From assembly GCA_002792915.1 (NCBI GenBank), contig PFPF01000055.1, forward strand, positions 1 to 7,991: 7,991 nucleotides of DNA, given 5' to 3'. Shown one piece after another: positions 6,607 through 7,991 of the stretch. A program made the translations under genes and the position numbers. Each line of letters begins with the position of its first letter. Within the stretch, counting starts at the first letter, position 1. The stretch comes from Candidatus Micrarchaeota archaeon CG_4_10_14_0_2_um_filter_60_11. GTDB lineage: Archaea > Micrarchaeota > Micrarchaeia > Norongarragalinales > Norongarragalinaceae. The notes below the pieces were generated by a model that saw only the letters and a list, made by a program, of their open reading frames with translations, did no database searches and was not told the origin of the DNA.

Positions 6607-6903
6607 ATGAGGAAGTGCGCTTGCGGAGGCAAGATGGGGGAATCCGGCGGCTACCGGAAGGGCGTGCGCTATTCTTCGTTGAAGTGCGCCGAGTGCGGAG
6701 AGGAACTGATGACGATGCCTCAGGCGAAATCGTTCATGCGGTCGGCGGAGAAAGCGAAGCGCGTGACGTTCTCCAAGTGGGGCGAGGCGCTGGCGGTGAG
6801 GATTCCCGCGGAAGCGGTCAGGCAGTACCGGCTCAAGGCGCGCGAAAAGGGCGCGTTCGTGTTCGAGAAGGACGGCTTCAAAATCCTGCCTTCGACCGCC
6901 TGA
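6607..6903 (+). CDS. Zinc-ribbon plus AbrB-like DNA-binding protein, putative antitoxin
   Basis: This 98-residue protein has two parts. Residues 1-36 form a small zinc-finger candidate with C4, C6, C27 and C30 (CACGG ... CAECGEE), similar in style to YgiT/MqsA fingers, although the first pair is C-x-C and not C-x-x-C. Residues 53-96 (RVTFSKWGEALAVRIPAEAV, later KGAFVFEKDGFKILPS) match the SpoVT/AbrB swapped-hairpin fold, with the typical G-x-(S/A)-L-A-V-R-I-P core. The ribosome site GGGGTGA (6596-6602) overlaps the upstream stop. AbrB-type proteins commonly act as antitoxins that bind their own promoter, and the palindrome at 6333-6342 is a candidate operator. A stand-alone transcription factor is the alternative. 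Confidence 0.8.
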   Translation: MRKCACGGKMGESGGYRKGVRYSSLKCAECGEELMTMPQAKSFMRSAEKAKRVTFSKWGEALAVRIPAEAVRQYRLKAREKGAFVFEKDGFKILPSTA

Positions 6904-6919
6904 GCGGAGGGCGCGGGGA

Positions 6920-6946
6920 CTGCCCGCTCTCGCCAAAGGCGGGCAG
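6920..6946 (+). terminator. Strong hairpin after the AbrB-like gene
   Basis: CTGCCCGC (6920-6927) and GCGGGCAG (6939-6946) are a perfect 8-bp inverted repeat with an 11-base loop that itself contains CGCC-AAA-GGCG as an alternative stem. It lies 17 bases after the stop of the last cassette gene. There is no immediate U tract (first T-rich bases are at about 6968), so a terminator or mRNA-stabilising role is uncertain. Confidence 0.4.
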
Positions 6947-6967
6947 AAAGGACTGGGCGACTGGTAA
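6930..6967 (+). repeat. Direct repeat copy 2: non-coding duplicate of the polB 3' end
   Basis: This 38-bp segment matches 6271-6308 at 34 of 38 positions and still spells AKGGQKGLGDW-stop, against TKGRQKGLGDW-stop in polB. It lies outside any gene, 27 bases after the AbrB-like stop. Together the copies bracket the two-gene cassette in direct orientation. In both copies an AT-rich TATA-like stretch begins about 12-15 bases after the TAA. Confidence 0.85.
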
Positions 6968-7018
6968 TTTCGAGTCGGGACAAGTTTATTAGCAAAGTTA
7001 GCGCCTCTGTCACCCAAC

Positions 7019-7027
7019 GTATATATT
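7019..7027 (+). promoter_or_regulatory. Strong TATA box for the membrane protein-lipoprotein operon
   Basis: TATATAT at 7020-7026 is the best TATA-like match in the window. Its centre is 25 bases before ATG 7048, which fits leaderless initiation at that codon and not at the GTG at 7119. Confidence 0.6.
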
Positions 7028-7047
7028 TGTAAGATTAGTAATCCGAA

Positions 7048-7110
7048 ATGAGAGACATGGGTTTGACTACAGAACAAAAAACTTTATTGGAAAAGCGGTT
7101 GCCGAATTAG
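7048..7110 (+). pseudogene. N-terminal piece of the small membrane protein, cut off by a frameshift
   Basis: ATG 7048 opens a 20-codon frame, MRDMGLTTEQKTLLEKRLPN, ending in TAG 7108-7110. Placed correctly behind the TATA box at 7020-7026, it looks like a true start. In the -1 frame the sequence after the AAAA run at 7091-7094 continues as GKAVAELDSEVKNGAIGS into the membrane protein at 7119. One extra A in the run would fuse the two as ...TLLEKAVAELDSEVKNG, a smooth amphipathic helix. A mutation, a sequencing indel and programmed slippage are all possible. Confidence 0.55.
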
Positions 7111-7118
7111 ATTCTGAA

Positions 7119-7358
7119 GTGAAGAACGGCGCGATAGGCAGCTTCGTTCTGATGGCGGCGCTCATGTTTTTCTTCAACGAGCCATTCACCAAGTTCTTCG
7201 GTTTCGAGCGATTCAGCGTGCTACAAATTTTGATTTATGCAATAATTCTTACGGGACTGGGCATTTTTGGTTTAAAAGAAAATCAGGCACCCGAACGCAG
7301 GGAAATCGCATTCAAACTCGCGGGAGAGAAATCTAAAAAGGAAGCTGGCAAGAAATGA
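7119..7358 (+). CDS. Small two-helix membrane protein (probably frameshifted at its 5' end)
   Basis: As read from GTG 7119, the product has 79 residues. It has two hydrophobic segments, IGSFVLMAALMFFF (about 6-19) and SVLQILIYAIILTGLGIFGL (about 32-51), followed by a basic, charged tail ending KSKKEAGKK. There is no convincing ribosome site at this GTG, and the frame is open upstream to at least 7041. Joined to the frame that starts at ATG 7048, the full protein would be about 103 residues. The family is not recognised. Its stop overlaps the lipoprotein start as ATGA (7355-7358), so the two are coupled and may act together at the membrane. The codon and base use is AT-richer than the genes to the left. 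Confidence 0.65.
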   Translation: MKNGAIGSFVLMAALMFFFNEPFTKFFGFERFSVLQILIYAIILTGLGIFGLKENQAPERREIAFKLAGEKSKKEAGKK

Positions 7359-7858
7359 ACCGGTCTTTTATTTTGCTTTTTGGTTTGGCGTTAGTATCCT
7401 TGTTGTTTGTGGGCTGCGTCTCTTCTAACTCACAGGATACAACGCCATCTCTAGCGCCTTCAAATCAGATAAACGAACCGTCGCAACAGCCGTCCCAAAA
7501 ACCAACCGTTTTGGCTAAACCAAATCCGTCTTTGGAATTACAAGGCGCAGATTTTAACGATCGTGGCTCTCCCGGGGTTCTTTTCATAGATTTTACTATT
7601 AGCAACGAGGGCGCGGATTGTCACCCTATTTTTGATGTTTATGTGATGAAAGACAACACTATCGTTTTTTCAGAGAAAAATGTCAAGAGCGCGATTCCTA
7701 ATATTCCAGCAAATGAGGTTGCCGGCTCAAACTTTGCGCTCTCTTCAGAACAAGTATTGATTGGAAGCTACACTGTCAAAGTGGAGGTTACCTGCGAAGA
7801 AGCGAATGTGTCGGTTTCGGCAGTTAAAAACTTGGAAATAAAACGCTTGCCGTGGTAG
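7355..7858 (+). CDS. Secreted lipoprotein with a single beta-sandwich-like domain
   Basis: The N-terminus MNRSFILLFGLALVSLLFVGC is a classic lipoprotein signal; the lipobox LFVGC makes C21 the likely lipid-anchored residue on the outer face of the membrane. A Ser/Pro/Gln/Asn-rich linker follows (about 23-57). The mature domain, residues about 58-165, alternates strand-like stretches (VLFIDFTISNEGADCHPIF, FALSSEQVLIGSYTVKVEV) and has two Cys (about 89 and 147) that could form a disulfide. The pattern 'I-S-N-E-G-A' and the ending 'G-S-Y-T-V-K-V-E-V' suggest a CARDB-like Ig fold, a fold-level guess only. It is 167 residues long and starts at ATG 7355 within an ATGA overlap. AT-rich codons set it apart from the polB region. 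Confidence 0.82.
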   Translation: MNRSFILLFGLALVSLLFVGCVSSNSQDTTPSLAPSNQINEPSQQPSQKPTVLAKPNPSLELQGADFNDRGSPGVLFIDFTISNEGADCHPIFDVYVMKDNTIVFSEKNVKSAIPNIPANEVAGSNFALSSEQVLIGSYTVKVEVTCEEANVSVSAVKNLEIKRLPW

Positions 7859-7991
7859 TTACTTTTTCTCGTCGTCTTCGAAGTCGTAGAGCTTGGCTTC
7901 CTCTTCCACTTCCTTGAAGTCGGGCTCCTCCTCAATCGAGCGCGGGGGAACGAGTCCGCTGCCTTCGCCGCCGTCCTCGCGCTTGACTATG
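7859..7991 (-). CDS. C-terminal end of an unidentified acidic protein (5' part beyond window)
   Basis: The reverse strand is open from the right edge to TAA at 7859-7861 and encodes 43 residues: IVKREDGGEGSGLVPPRS, then a Glu/Asp-rich tail EVEEEAKLYDFEDDEKK. The acidic, low-complexity end looks like a disordered tail. GC-rich codons match the chromosomal style left of 6900, not the neighbouring lipoprotein. Its stop directly abuts the lipoprotein stop (7856-7858), with no bases between. The family cannot be told from this fragment. Confidence 0.7.
   Translation of the reverse strand, partial: IVKREDGGEGSGLVPPRSIEEEPDFKEVEEEAKLYDFEDDEKK

Noticed and set aside
6589..7077. 162-codon minus-strand frame across the AbrB-like gene and the repeat
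   Set aside because: Its sequence is arginine-rich shadow coding over a better-supported plus-strand gene, and it crosses the promoter and repeat region.
1..7991. tRNA, rRNA or CRISPR array
   Set aside because: No cloverleaf-like segment, conserved rRNA sequence or regularly spaced repeat was seen on either strand by reading.

Overview
The window looks like an archaeal chromosome fragment. It carries a complete archaeal-type family B DNA polymerase. TATA-like boxes sit about 25 bases upstream of several start codons, which suggests leaderless or short-leader transcripts. GTG and TTG starts are common, and genes are packed with 4-base or zero-base junctions. Most of it is GC-rich (roughly 60% by eye). 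A secreted Cys-rich Ig-like protein with a C-DSDGD-type motif recalls surface proteins of DPANN archaea (Diapherotrites, Micrarchaeota, Woesearchaeota), but the phylum is inference.

Layout. (1) Positions 1-2147, minus strand: the first 715 residues of a large exported multi-domain surface protein whose C-terminus lies off the left edge. On the plus strand this region shows only shadow frames. (2) A divergent promoter region (2148-2256) leads into a two-gene plus-strand operon: a basic 185-residue protein with a 42-bp tandem duplication, then a six-helix membrane protein joined by a GTGA overlap. (3) The membrane gene runs tail-to-tail into a minus-strand coiled-coil gene. (4) That gene shares a very compact divergent promoter with polB (4002-6308), which has all exonuclease and polymerase motifs, no intein and a C-terminal PIP-box-like tail.

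(5) Directly after polB is a small cassette that looks like a toxin-antitoxin pair: a DUF4258-like protein and a zinc-ribbon/AbrB-like protein. It has its own TATA box, a 10-bp palindrome and a leader hairpin. It is followed by a second, non-coding copy of the last 38 bp of polB (34/38 identical), so the pair sits between two copies of the polymerase 3' end, as expected for a small element inserted at a gene end. This is the most interesting signal in the window.

(6) From about 6968 to 7858 the DNA is visibly AT-richer. It holds a strong TATA box, a small membrane protein whose N-terminal part appears split off by a -1 frameshift in an A run, and an ATGA-coupled lipoprotein. (7) The right edge has the acidic C-terminus of another minus-strand gene, whose stop abuts the lipoprotein stop.

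Functionally, polB is the replication core. The genes around it are envelope proteins, small regulators and uncharacterised proteins with no evident pathway link to it.
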